Below the pieces are notes generated by a model. It was given only the letters and a program-made list of their open reading frames with translations. It searched no databases and had not been told where the DNA came from. Shown here piece by piece: positions 1-44,211 of a DNA stretch of 64,000 bases. The translations under genes and the position numbers were made by a program. Source of the DNA: Leptoclinus maculatus (lineage: Eukaryota > Chordata > Actinopteri > Perciformes > Stichaeidae); the NCBI GenBank assembly GCA_032191485.1, contig JAVDOI010000003.1:27006836-27070835 (forward strand), read 5' to 3'. The stretch's first letter is position 1. Each line of letters opens with the position of its first letter.

Positions 1-1677
1 GTTTCTCAATGGATTTCATGAGCTCTGGCGGTCAAACGCAGAGCTAAGTTTAACAAAAGATAAATGGATGGAAGACACTGAAATCAAGAGCCGGAGGGTT
101 TTCAGCTGACAGCAGCAATTTTCTGAGTTAACCTCCCCAACATCTGAAGAACTTGCTCGGCTGTAAATGCTCTTAGATGTACACTACTACAAAATAAAAG
201 CTCCTCAGATCAGCACGAGTGCTCCCAATGAACACTGAGCCTCAAACAGCAACACCAAACAATTTATGAATGAATTTAACACAAAATAGGTCATCTGCTT
301 CAAATTAATTTCACGGAACAAAAACCCAAAAATATAGTATGTAAACAAAAATCAATTTCCTTTATAAATGATCAGGCAGGAAGCAGGAGTTATGGAATTA
401 ATGCTTGTGCGTAATAGTAGTAATAATAGCCTGTCACATAGTTTTCAGGTCTTTAATGGAGGTTTTGGCATTAATGGAGTGGAAGATGCTTTCGTGGCAA
501 CTTGTAGTGTTTTGTTGGAGTGTTATTTTATCATTAGCATCAGCAGGCGAGTATCTCCAAATCATTCTTTGTAAAGTTAGTGCTATTAACGGAGATAAGT
601 TAAAGTGACAGAGGGATAGCAGTCTGTATGCTCCCACAGTTGTTTGTGGACCAACAGAGTCCGGATTAGTTTCTTTTTTGACAAAGTGTATTCCCACAGA
701 ATTCATAACTGATCTTAAATTGATGATTGTCTCAGTGCTGCGTCGGCAAAACACACTTTTAGGTTAAATAAACGGCGTAATATTTGAAGCACAGCTGAGG
801 CCAGATCACTTTTATACAAACAACTGAGAATAAAGACAAAGATGTGGTCAGACACCTTGTGTAAAAAGTTTAAGTAAATGCTGGAAGTTTGAAGTTTGCT
901 GAAACTGAATTAAAAAGGGCTTTGAACCCAGAGTCGCTGCAAAATACAACAAAAACTGTCACAGACCAAGTCCAACATCTCATCCTGAAGTTTGAACACA
1001 GTCATACCAGCTCTCCTCACAAATCCCCTTCAACCACAAAGAAGAGCAGATGTGTAATCTTTTGTAAATGAAGACAGCACTGATTTTTTAAGAGAAAATA
1101 AAAGTTTCTTCACCTGAAACAATAACGTGAAGGAAGTGTTTTTTCTTTTAAGGTCATTGAGTCCCATGTGAAGTGCAGGTGATGCTCAAACCAAAAACGG
1201 TCTACAAAGGATGATTGGTCTTATTCTAACAGGGCAGTTTGTGAGAGGCAGGTCAAAGTGAACCCGACATGCGTGTCTCTGGAGGAGTGCTTCACGTATG
1301 TTTTCTGGGTCTGATGTGCAAACGCAGACCGACAGCTGAGTGACGATCGAGGAGACCATGTCCTTGCTGTTAGATGTAGTGAGTTAACTAACAGTCTTAG
1401 CTGGCTGGCCTGTTGGGATGTTCACCTGAACTCAAGCTACATCATCTATTTAAATAGCAGTGTGTCACGCTTAGGTCAGTTGGGCAGGTAGCTGGCATGA
1501 CTGGCTAGCCGTTGTAGTTGGCTAGCTGGCTTAGCTAGTCAGCAAACTGGGCTGACTGGTTGGCTGGTTCAGGCTTTGAGCCCAGGGACTGCTGACCCTT
1601 CTCCTGGTCAGCCAGGCCGGGGGCTGATGTTTTCTGGGCGGCTGGGTTGTCAGTCTCTGTACCTCAGTCCGATGATG
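1..1677. other. Downstream of akap7 stop; probable 3' UTR and flank
   Basis: The part next to 1678 should be akap7 3' UTR. I found no clear minus-strand AATAAA, so its end is not placed. About 1470-1575 is a low-complexity stretch of GGCTAGCTGGCT-like words. No other gene is supported; open frames here are short and unrelated to known proteins. Confidence 0.4.
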
Positions 1678-35286
<33,609 letters not shown>

Positions 35287-36629
35287 GACACACAACGAAG
35301 TGTGACAAACTTTAGCTAACAGCTGGCTAGTTGCAGAGACATAACAAGCTAACTTAACTACAGCTAACCTGGCTGCAAAACAGATAGAAGTAGCCTAAAA
35401 CTCTCTTCGGGATAGTTACCGACGAGAAGCTTCTAAGTACAGACATTATTTTCCTCCCTGTAGCTAACCGCTGTTAAAAGTAATCACACAGCCATGCAGT
35501 AAGTTATCTGTTGAGCTAGCTAACAGTTAGCCAACTGTTGTGCACCAAATTAGCGACACTAACCGGAATATCATTTTTGGTAACTTGTCATTGCATTGTT
35601 GGTGCAGAAAGCTCGTTGGTGGCAGTCTGTCGGAAATATTCGTCTAAATAAATAACGGAAAAATAACACCACACGCGCTAACTTGGAATGCCGACTGGAA
35701 GCAGTTTGTAAACAATGTCCAACTTCCGGCCTGGTTTTTCAGAGGAAAATAGCTTTTCTCTTTCCAGAATAAAAGCATCGGGCTCTTGACCTAGCGAATG
35801 TTTAGCACTAAAAGTGATTTTTGACTTGAAGAATTCAATTAAGTTGTGGTGTCTAAAAATGTAACTCATTTGGTTGGACTGAAATTTTATTTTGAAAAAT
35901 TCAACACAAAAGATTCATCTATAATTACTGCATATGAAATATTGTCCGTCAAAACATTACATCTGTATTTTAGACACTTTGGTGCAGTTGAGTTGATTGG
36001 TCTGAATGCTACTGTTCCCAAATATTTTGACACAAAATACATGGGGGGTGTGGTTGAATGTGCTAAGTTTCAAGTAATTCATGGTTTATAATCATAATTA
36101 CAATGCCATAAAAAAGGACAGCAGACTATATGATTACACACATAATAGCATTTTATTGAGAGTATCAGGTATATTAATCATCGCACCTTACATACACTTT
36201 CTACAACACGATTATATAATAAGGGACAGCAAAACTGCACAGTCATGCTTTGAAGCAAACATGTTTTTATTTAATCTTTATTTTTGCATTAATTGACAAA
36301 GATCATCCTTTGGCCAGTTACTGAGCTTTGTGAAACTCCTATCACTTAATTTAAGTCCTAATATATACAGAAACAGTAGCAACTGGAGAACAGATTCTTG
36401 GACATATTAAATCTATAAAATCTGACCGATAATTGAGCGTTGAAGAATTGACAAAGCACAAGTTACAAAATTTACCGCGCAGAACATGTGCAGAGAACTC
36501 TTTAACGATTTACACCCGTGAGAAGACAATTATCATTAGACTATAATCAGGAGCTGAGATGATTTCTGCAATGTGTTTTATCTTTTGCTGTTGATGCAAT
36601 CCATTGCACGAACTGAAGGAATACCATAA
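35287..36629. other. Upstream of akap7 long isoform and downstream of gene B
   Basis: 35.29-35.7 kb should hold the akap7 5' UTR and promoter. It is dense in GCTAGCTAAC/GTTAGC-type words, seen often near teleost transcription starts (memory). 35.85-36.6 kb is AT-rich and probably includes the 3' UTR of gene B. No gene recognised. Confidence 0.45.
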
Positions 36630-36925
36630 CTATCTATTAAATAATGACCAGGAACTATTTGATTTATTACTGGTAACGTCAGCACCCACACCCAGGGCAT
36701 TTCCACTGGTATCTTTACTTCTCTGGATGAAGCTCTCCAGTAATTTGGTTTGTATCTCAGTGACGGCAGCATCATTTCGATCACACTTCAGTAATCCAAT
36801 CGTCTCATGGTAGAAAACGTTGACATACAACGCAACTCTAGTGTCATCATTCCACGTTCTCATAGATGATGTGGGCTTGACCTCGCGTGTGTGGTGCATC
36901 AACACCAGAATGACAGGTTTATCAT
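36630..36925 (-). CDS. gene B last coding exon
   Basis: Acceptor TTTTGGTGTCCTCAG, stop at 36630-36632. It encodes DDKPVILVLMHHTREV, VNVFYHETIGLLKCDRNDAA and a Ser/Asn-rich tail. The hydrophobic strand VILVLMHH pairs with the preceding exon as one domain. Confidence 0.9.
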
Positions 36926-37476
36926 CTGAGGACACCAAAAGAGAGAAGGGAGAATGAGAGTTACCAAAGGATTCTCTGTTGTCCAACACATCAATATGTT
37001 GATGACTAAACTTTGATTATCTAAATCCAATGCAATATTCCATTTCAATATGAACGGGCTGAAAAATCCTTCCCTTACCTTTAACATCAGACAGGGCTGC
37101 CTCAACATCTGACGCAATGCGTGAACTGATCGGACAGAAGACAAAAGTGATCTGGTTATCCTCATTGCCTTCACAATGCCGGATTTTATTCTGAACGCTT
37201 TTCTTCACTTTCTCCATCAGCTTCAGGTGGGTATCAAAGGTTTTTCCGCTGACGACCGTCTTGTACAGTGTGGCTATAAGAAGAAAAATGGTTGTGCATG
37301 TGACACAGATTTATATATTTGAAAGAACAGTAGAATAGAATTGTTCTTCAAATATTTTTGATGGATAATTCAGAAAGATCTTGACAAAAACGAAAAGATA
37401 AAGCATTCAAACGGTCCCTTTATGTTCATTGATACATTCTGTTTCAAACAAACAGTGACAACTCTTAACAGGTGAT

Positions 37477-37520
<44 letters not shown>

Positions 37521-37542
37521 ATATATATATATATATATATAT

Positions 37543-37599
<57 letters not shown>

Positions 37600-40500
37600 G
37601 AGATAGATAGAGAGAGAGAGAGATTCACCTTGTGCTCGGCCATAATTTTGGCCACTGTGGAGCTCCACTGGACCACTGGGGACTGAAGTACATGGACCTG
37701 ACGAAGACTCTTTTAGGATACAACATAATGCAATTACTTACTCAAAAAAAATTAAATAAACCATACTAACTTAACACCTAGAGAGAGCGAGAGAGAGAGG
37801 TTCACCTTGTGCTCGTCGTGGATGGCCATAACCACTGGTGGCTGAATTACTTGGACCTGACGAAGACTCTGTTAGGATACAACATAATAATAAGAAATAA
37901 CACCTATATGTAAAAATATTTAGAGGCCAATTGCACTGTTGTGGTTCAATAATGATCCAAGGTCACTTTTGCTTATCTGGACTAAAGAAATCTAAACAAG
38001 TATTTGGGGAGAAAATGGTTCCAAGAGTATTCTCCTCTGTCATAAAACACTGTGGGAACATCGACTAAATGGAAGTTTGAATCACTGAATTCTTATTTTT
38101 CTTTTCGGGGCCAAAACTAATTCAAAAGTAAATACTACGTTTGGTATCTGAATAATAGAGAGAGAGAGATTCACCTTGTGCTCGGCCATAATTTTGGCCA
38201 CTGTGGAGCTCCACTGGACCACTGGGGACTAAAGTACTTGGACCTGACGAAGACTCTGTTAGGATACAACATAATGCAATTACTTACTCAAAAAAAAAAA
38301 ATAAACCATACTAACTTAACACCTATATGTAAAAATATTTAGAGGCCAAAGTATTTTTGGTATTTGAGTGAAAAAATGGTTCCAAGAGTATTAATAAAAC
38401 ACTGTGGGAACATCGACTAAATGGAAGTTTGAATTACTGAATTGTTATTGTTCTTTTCGGGGCCAAAACTAATTCAAAAGTAAATACTACGTTTGGTGTC
38501 TGAATAATACAGGTTTTTGTTCTATGTTAAAATCGAAAAACAATTATTAAAAGCAAGAAGAAGAAAATCTACACTAATAGGTACAGTATATTTAGCAAAA
38601 GTCTCAAACCCTTGGAAATGTATTTCAAGCAGCTGTTGTGCAAAAGTCCAAAGTCAGATATTATTCCCTAATACACAACTTAACCCCACTGTGGGCTTTG
38701 TGTATGATACAGTTCATTGGATTAAAAGGTATTTCCTTATCAAAAGGATAATTATGTATTTTAAAATGTGTTGATAGAAGGCCCGGCAGACATAGAAGAC
38801 ATTTGAAGCTCAATAATTTTCAGCCACACAATCTCAGTACTCAACCAAATGAAGCGCATTTAACAGGGCTGCTGTTGTAGACATGAACAAATGTTAACAT
38901 GAAAAAATCTTATATGTCATGAAAGTGTGAAAAGTAAGAAAGTTATATTTACTTTGTGTTCCTTGTGGATGGCCGTCTGAGGTACCTGAACCTAGCAAAT
39001 AGCCTGTAACATGAAATGTGAAAATGTACTTACGGACTCCAAAAGTTATTGTAAATAATCAAAAAATGTAACCCCTAAAGCAACCATAATGTTGAGTTGT
39101 AATGGAACCTCAAACTGGATGCTACTTACTAAACATGGTTGAGAGAATGTGTGGAAGAGAGGGAAGTTCACCTGGTGCTCCTCCTGGACGGCTATCACTT
39201 TGGAAACTGTGGTGCTTCACTGCACCACCGGTGGCTGAATTACTTGGACCTGATGAAGACTCTGTTGGGAAAACGACATAATGCAATTACTGACTGTAAA
39301 AAAGTAAATTAATCATACTAACTTAACACCTACATGTAGCAGGGTGGACAGATGTTTACCAGATAGTGAACTTTTCATTTTTAGAAAATCTTATATGACA
39401 TGAAAATATGAAGAGGACGAAAGTTAGATTTACTTTGTGCTTCTGGTGGATGGCCACCAGTGGTGCCAATTTGCTGCCATTTTTTACCACTGGCATCTGA
39501 GGTGTCTGAACCTGGCAAAGAGTCAGTCACATAAAATGGCATTATTACTTACCGAATCCACATATTTTAGTATATATTTCAAAAATCAACTCCATCTTTT
39601 CGTCACACTCTCAAATACTACTCATTAAACATGACAGTTTAAAGTGGACGATTCACCTTGTGCTTCTTCTGGACAGCTGTTGGTGACTGGACCATAGTTG
39701 GCCGATTCCTGGTCTGGCTGATTTTTGCTGAATTCTTCCAGAAGGCCGATGTGAGCTTCAAGGAAACTCTGGACGTTATTCGTTTGGGTCTTCATGTCCT
39801 TCAGGATTTGGAGGTAATCAACCAAGACCCCATTGTCAGTCAGAGCAGCTGGAGAGAGAGAGAATCAGGTTGTGCGTGTTAGAATCTGGATGACAATATA
39901 ACAGGGTGACCATATATTCAAACCAGGCAGCCACCTCCGGTTCTGCCGAGCGAAGCCGATGCGGCAGTGTCTTAAAACTTGCATTCTCTCTACTGACAAG
40001 TTGTATTGTATTGTATGATTGTATGGAAGTCAATGAGAAAATGACCCTACTTTTCACTTGATTTATTCCCTCAATAAATATTGAGTGAAACATGAGTTTA
40101 TGGTCTCAATCGCTAGTTTCAAGTCTGAAACTAGCGCTTGAACATGATACATGACAAAGTATAATCTTTATTAATGTTATTCTAATTCCCGGACAAATCG
40201 GGACATTTGGTCCCTATACAATATTAGCGAGGTTACATTTAATGCCTCCACTCTCATGGTCCAAACAAACAAAATAGCTGTCAAATGTGAAAGTGAAAGC
40301 AACTGTTAGCAAGGCTGTACATACCCCTGAAAGATTCACTTGGAATGAACCCCTTTAGTTTTTTTAGGAGCAGTTCAACTGGCCGCTGAAACAAAAATAT
40401 AACATTACATTCAATCTTGTTTTTACAAATCCTAGTGACTAGTTTCTATCCATGTTATTTATCTTTATTTAAATCCCTCTCTAATCACACTTGTCAGCTC

Positions 40501-42120
40501 ACCGGTTTGTGGATTGCATCAAAGATGGTCCTTCTCAGTTTTAAATCCTTAACTGCAGGAAACAGCACAAGTAGTTCTTGTTGAGTCAGCACCTGGATGT
40601 CTGCGTCGGTTTGCAAATCTGCCTCTGCAAAAACAAGGTGAGGAGTTGGGTAAGAGCTGGAAACACTTTGCAGGGTTCCCACTCTTTTTCTATGGATCAT
40701 TTTCCAGGACGCTTTCAGTGCTGAAGAACAGCACAACATAACTAGATAGATAGACTGAAGTTCATTCTCAGCTAAATGAAAATATGAGAATGTTCAAAGA
40801 ACTGGGAACCCTGATTTTGGTTTAAATTCAGTTTACCTCATTTTTGAAAGTTGTTTTTATGTTTCCAGCACCAATAGGCCCTTTTTCACAGCATTTTGAC
40901 GTGTGATTACAATATAAACACAGCTGCACTAATAGCATGTATTATGGTCCTGTTCCATTTAGGTGGGACAGGGCCCTGGTATTGTACATGCTGGCTCACT
41001 GTTACGACTGTGACACACTAAATAGAATGGGAGCATAATTAATTGAATCAATTACACCTGTGTTTACCCTGTTATGACAAGACAACATGGCTGCTGTTAA
41101 AATAGACTATGGCCTTTCTCAATATGCGTACTTCTCTGTACTTGTGAACTCGTGGACTTGTGAAACGTCATCAGTCTCAGCCCAAGTACTCTTCCAATTC
41201 AAAGTTCACATCAAGCCAAGCACGGTCCAAATGCCCGGATGTGGCTTGCTCCGCCCATTTTACCGGGGCCAAATATCCCAGAATGCATTTTGCACCAGCA
41301 ACAGGAAACAATGGCGGAGGAGAAATCACACAACTGGAAGTTGAAACTTTCGAAATATTACTGCTGTTAAGTTACAGAAAGTAATTTTATGATGTTTTTA
41401 GGCGAGAAGTTAGTTGTTTAAGCATCAAATCTGTGGTCGGTTTGTCAAGATTCAGCCGATTTAAAAATCTGCTCCGACGATTTCGGAGATGTGAGGTGTT
41501 GCTAGCGGGACCGGCAGTAAACCAGCACCGGGGGCTCAGTGCTCACGGTGCCCGCCGAGAACAGCCTGATCGAGTCTTTTTGAAACTTGCCGCTGGTATT
41601 GACGTCTCTGTAGCATTTTCCTCGTCGGCAGTACAGCAATCCGGATCGATCGATCTATCGATCTATCGATCGATCTATATAATATTATACACTTATATAA
41701 TAATATATAATTTTTTATTTTAAATGAAAACGAAAAAAGCAGGGTTGTTGATATTTAGTTTGATTGTAAAAATACTTCACAGTAAAAAAACGGATTAAAC
41801 TCATTAGCAAGACCAGCTGAGGTGGTGATGTCATAAAGTAAGCTGCTGTTCCAATTGTCCCTACTTCCTTATCTGGACTTGAAGTATACTCCAAGTCCAT
41901 ACTTCAAAAGTTCACAAGTCCGTACTTGTGAACTTGGGTATTGAGAAAGGCCCATAGTAACAGTCCGCTGTGTTTATAGAAGTGAAGCCACATACTGTAA
42001 CTATGTTTATGGTTTTATTTAAATAAATCATCTATTTAAAAATGAAAATGGTCTCTTACGTATCAACACGTCAGCTGCTCTTTTGTTGATGTGCTTTATT
42101 TCCTTCAGTAAAAGCGACAT
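36630..42120 (-). CDS. Gene B: uncharacterised fish protein with tandem linker exons (twelve coding exons)
   Basis: Twelve exons (42120-42060, 40624-40503, 40385-40325, 39848-39657, 39511-39434, 39261-39172, 39003-38953, 38255-38175, 37868-37806, 37709-37629, 37273-37079, 36925-36630) join with matching phases to 1371 bases, 456 residues. Residues 1-145 are a predicted helical region with LFPAVKDLKLRRTIF and GFIPSESFR. Residues 146-293 come from six variant Ser/Gly/Pro-rich exons. Residues 294-456 form a C-terminal domain with VVSGKTFDTHLKLMEKV, FVFCPISSRIASDVEAAL and KPVILVLMHH. I recall this C-terminal pattern from unnamed, lineage-expanded fish proteins of unknown function and cannot name the family. 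There is no signal peptide or transmembrane segment. The ATG follows a strong acceptor by eight bases, so a non-coding first exon is expected upstream. The middle exons are phase 1-1, so isoforms of many lengths are possible. Confidence 0.85.
37079..37273 (-). CDS. gene B coding exon 11 (C-terminal domain, first half)
   Basis: Acceptor TTTCTTCTTATAG, donor TTAAAG|GTAAGG, phase 1 to 1. It encodes TLYKTVVSGKTFDTHLKLME through FVFCPISSRIASDVEAALSD. Confidence 0.9.
37470..37620. repeat. (AT)n-(GATA)n-(GA)n compound microsatellite
   Basis: AT dinucleotides to about 37544, then GATA tetranucleotides to about 37600, then GA, lying in the gene B intron between exon copy 6 and the C-terminal exons. 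Confidence 0.95.
37629..37709 (-). CDS. gene B repeated linker exon, copy 6
   Basis: 81 bases, phase 1-1, acceptor GTATCCTAAAAG, donor CACAAG|GTGAAT. It begins SSSGPCTSVPSGPVELHSG. A GA/GATA/AT microsatellite follows in the intron. Confidence 0.8.
37806..37868 (-). CDS. gene B repeated linker exon, copy 5
   Basis: 63 bases, phase 1-1, acceptor ATCCTAACAG, donor CACAAG|GTGAAC. It encodes SSSGPSNSATSGYGHPRRAQ. Its 5' half matches copy 2. Confidence 0.76.
38175..38255 (-). CDS. gene B repeated linker exon, copy 4
   Basis: 81 bases, phase 1-1, acceptor ATCCTAACAG, donor CACAAG|GTGAAT. It begins SSSGPSTLVPSGPVELHSG and ends QNYGRAQ. Nearly identical to the copy at 37629-37709. Confidence 0.8.
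38256..38952. other. gene B intron between repeated exons
   Basis: 697 bases. Its first part (to about 38510) repeats the intron sequence at 37710-38160 nearly word for word. No coding sequence recognised. Confidence 0.7.
38953..39003 (-). CDS. gene B repeated linker exon, copy 3 (short)
   Basis: 51 bases, phase 1-1, acceptor CATGTTACAG, donor CACAAA|GTAAAT. It encodes YLLGSGTSDGHPQGTQ. It is the most divergent and shortest copy. Confidence 0.6.
39172..39261 (-). CDS. gene B repeated linker exon, copy 2
   Basis: 90 bases, phase 1-1, acceptor TTTTCCCAACAG, donor ACCAG|GTGAAC. It starts SSSGPSNSATGGAV. Confidence 0.75.
39434..39511 (-). CDS. gene B repeated linker exon, copy 1 in transcript order
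   Basis: 78 bases, phase 1-1, donor CACAAA|GTAAAT. The acceptor position used by most sister copies lacks AG here; the in-frame acceptor CTCTTTGCCAG a few bases downstream is the likely replacement. Confidence 0.65.
39657..39848 (-). CDS. gene B coding exon 4
   Basis: Acceptor CTCTCTCTCCAG, donor CACAAG|GTGAAT, phase 1 to 1. It encodes a helical segment beginning ALTDNGVLVDYLQILKDMK. Its end (SCPEEAQ) resembles the ends of the repeated exons that follow (for example GRAQ), so the repeat may have arisen from this exon's 3' part. Confidence 0.86.
39895..40225. repeat. Possible interspersed repeat in gene B intron
   Basis: Starts with CAGGGTGACCATAT and ends near ACAAATCGGGACATTTGGTC, words I associate with DNA-transposon-derived repeats of the CAGGGTGACCATA type. 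Family assignment is from memory and weak. Confidence 0.3.
40325..40385 (-). CDS. gene B coding exon 3
   Basis: Acceptor TTTGTTTCAG, donor TTCAGGG|GTATGT, phase 0 to 1. It encodes RPVELLLKKLKGFIPSESFR. Confidence 0.83.
40503..40624 (-). CDS. gene B coding exon 2
   Basis: Acceptor CTTGTTTTTGCAG, donor AAACCG|GTGAGC, phase 1 to 0. It encodes ADLQTDADIQVLTQQELLVL followed by FPAVKDLKLRRTIF. A small helical fold, perhaps SAM- or death-fold-like, is possible but not shown. Confidence 0.85.
40625..42059. other. gene B intron 1
   Basis: Holds the MITE-like element at 41111-41952. The remainder is AT-rich with no recognised feature. Confidence 0.65.
41111..41952. mobile_element. MITE-like DNA transposon with terminal inverted repeats
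   Basis: The left end GGCCTTTCTCAATATGCGTA and the right end, read as reverse complement GGCCTTTCTCAATACCCAAG, form inverted repeats; the match extends outward as CTATGG against CTATGGG. Subterminal words GTACTTGTGAAC and TTCACAAGTCCG also recur inverted. It encodes no transposase. I associate the GGCCTTTCTCAAT end with fish ISL2EU/Harbinger-like elements from memory. A short CGATCTAT tract lies inside. Confidence 0.72.
42060..42120 (-). CDS. gene B coding exon 1
   Basis: ATG to donor ATAC|GTAAGAG, phase 1 exit, 20 residues (MSLLLKEIKHINKRAADVLI). The acceptor CTTTTCCTACAG lies just 5' (exon start 42128). Confidence 0.78.
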
Positions 42121-42890
42121 GACTTCACCTGTAGGAAAAGCAGAAAAAAAGGCACATTCATCAGATTGGATTTCACTTTCTATACTGCACTGCATCTCTT
42201 CTGTCTTTTCTGGTGTTGGTCTGACATGTTTTGTGAAAGATTGGGACACAAACCTGCTGTGTAGACGAATCAAACCGAAAGAACAAGAGAGGAGACGCTG
42301 GGAGGAACGAGAAAGAGACCTTTAAACTGATCGGATCACACGATAGATTGTTGACTTCGATAATTAACCAAATTCAACCGTTAGGAGTTAGCTGTCAATC
42401 ATGTAACCAAATAAAAAACAGAAGTCTATGTAGTATATACTGCTGCAAGGCCGTCGTCGCAATCCCCGTTTACAGTGAAAAGAAAGTGAAACTTAAAAGG
42501 TATTTATTCGTCTTCTTCTTCTTTGCTTTGTAATGGGCGCATTCAAAATGTCGCTTTACCGCCAGCTACTGGATTAAAACTGAAATCTCCACTCACTAAT
42601 TTAAATAACTTCACAGCATGTTCATGTATACAGCAAAGCCAGCAGGGAGCAGCACTCTGCAGCTTTTATTACCACCCTGCAAAATCTTAACCTCCTCAGA
42701 TAATTCACTGAATTATCTGAGGAGAATTAAATTCAGTGTCATTTGCTCTTTTTTGGACGTTTTGTAAACTGATCCTCAACATGGGTGTATCAATAATCCT
42801 CAGTTTAAAAAAAAAAGCTGTACAGTTTATGAATATTTGGGGTCATTTTCACATCGGCTCATTAAACTATCTGCTGCTTTTAAAGGGTTA
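42121..42890. other. Upstream of gene B
   Basis: Expected to contain the promoter and a non-coding first exon of gene B; neither can be placed. It holds the hairpin at 42692-42724. Confidence 0.4.
42692..42724. repeat. Perfect 16-bp inverted repeat with 1-base loop
   Basis: CTCCTCAGATAATTCA, then C, then its exact reverse complement. A near-perfect palindrome able to form a cruciform. Confidence 0.9.
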
Positions 42891-43216
42891 AAGCAGGTAT
42901 GGGTCTGGCCCCAAAATACATAGAAGAAATCTTGACCCCTTGTCAGCCAGCTCGCAGCCTTAGATCCTCAGGTGGGGCCCTTCTGGCTGTTTTTAAGCCG
43001 AGGCTGAAAACTAAAGGTGATGGTGCTTTTGCCTTCAGGGCCCCTCGGCTTTCGAATGAGCTGCCTGAGGAGATGAGGCTCGCAGAATCAGTAATCTCTT
43101 TTAATTCACTTGTTTTAAGTAGAGCTTTTATCCAATCAGATTTCACCCCTGTGTCTCTAGGTAAGAAGAGAGGCCCGAGGCCTGCATACTCACAAGTGAA
43201 TCCCTTTGCAGTTTAA
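42890..43216 (+). pseudogene. LINE reverse-transcriptase C-terminal fragment
   Basis: An open frame of about 100 residues with PARSLRSSGGALLAVFKPRL, GAFAFRAPRLSNELPEEMR and LAESVISFNSLVLS. This matches the tail of non-LTR retrotransposon polyproteins common in fish (APRLWNSLPEEIRLAESVxxF type). No endonuclease or RT core is present, so it is a 5'-truncated copy. The in-frame Met is fortuitous. Confidence 0.72.
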
Positions 43217-43363
43217 GTGAATGGGGACGATATTGTTGATTGTCATAGTGTTCAACCAATCAGATCTTTAGTTTGACATGTTGGGCGTATTCTTTGACGT
43301 GCCAGAGCCTGCTAGCTGGCCTAGCCATACGTGATTGGTCAGTGGGCTGGCGTGACATGTTGG

Positions 43364-43540
43364 GCGGCGACAATCCCAATATCTGCTGCCTCTGTCGAGC
43401 GGACATTTTCAGCCGTCAAACGCATTAAAACGTATTCAAGAAATACAACTGGGGAGGCTCGACTGTCTTCACTGGCGTCCATGAATCGAGACGGACTTCT
43501 TACTGGAACTAAAACGCACGGATGTACTGAACAACCGTGA
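43364..43540 (+). pseudogene. hAT transposase C-terminal (dimerisation) fragment
   Basis: Frame with TIPISAASVERTFSAVKRIK followed by TYSRNTTGEARLSSLASMN, the conserved C-terminal block of hAT transposases (S-A-x-x-E-R-x-F-S and R-L-x-x-L-A). The upstream BED finger and catalytic region are missing, so it is a remnant. Downstream at 43776 is CAGTGTTGCCAACT, a word like a hAT terminal repeat, which may be its 3' end. Confidence 0.78.
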
Positions 43541-43775
43541 GATTAAACTCTTTATTAACAAAGAAAGGAGGATGGAGTTTATCTTTAAATAGTGAACAGC
43601 AGCTTTGGTAAGTGAACTGCTATTGTTTTTACATCTGCAGTAGCTTTAATATGCTTGTTTATATATTATTATTTGTACAATTTGTTTTTATGAAGATGGA
43701 TTTTTGTTTGGTTTTATATGTGATAGGAACTATTGTTACGTCCAATGTTGCCCTGGGGACACATTTAGTCAGTGC

Positions 43776-43890
43776 CAGTGTTGCCAACTTGGCGACTTTC
43801 TCACTAAATCTGGCGACTTTCCGAACCCTCTTGGCGACTTTTTTGTCAAATGCTACTAGCGACAAATCTAGCGACTTTTTCTGGTGTTGT
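43776..43890. mobile_element. Repeats with hAT-terminal-like word
   Basis: CAGTGTTGCCAACTTGGCGAC followed by three further GGCGACTTT/GCGACTTT repeats. This fits the subterminal region of a hAT element; boundaries are uncertain. Confidence 0.4.
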
Positions 43891-44211
43891 TGGAGACTTT
43901 TCTGGTGTTTTGACTCTGACGTGAAAGCACGTACCGTTCTGCACTGTCGTGAACGAGCAGCGGGTGCTGTCGTGAGCCGCCCCAAAGCACTCACAGGCGG
44001 TAACTCTCACAGCAGCCTCGCGCAGCAGTCCCAGCTGCAGTCAGAGAAGAGAGGAGACGCACTCTCGGCGTATTCATGTATCTGTACTCTGCAGTTAGTG
44101 TATTTGTAGGTGTTGAGCTTCATTTTTACACAAAACAAATAATAACCATAGCTGTGGCGTCATTATGAGGACAGCAGTGAAGGCCCAGGTATAAAATGCA
44201 CGGCACGCCAC

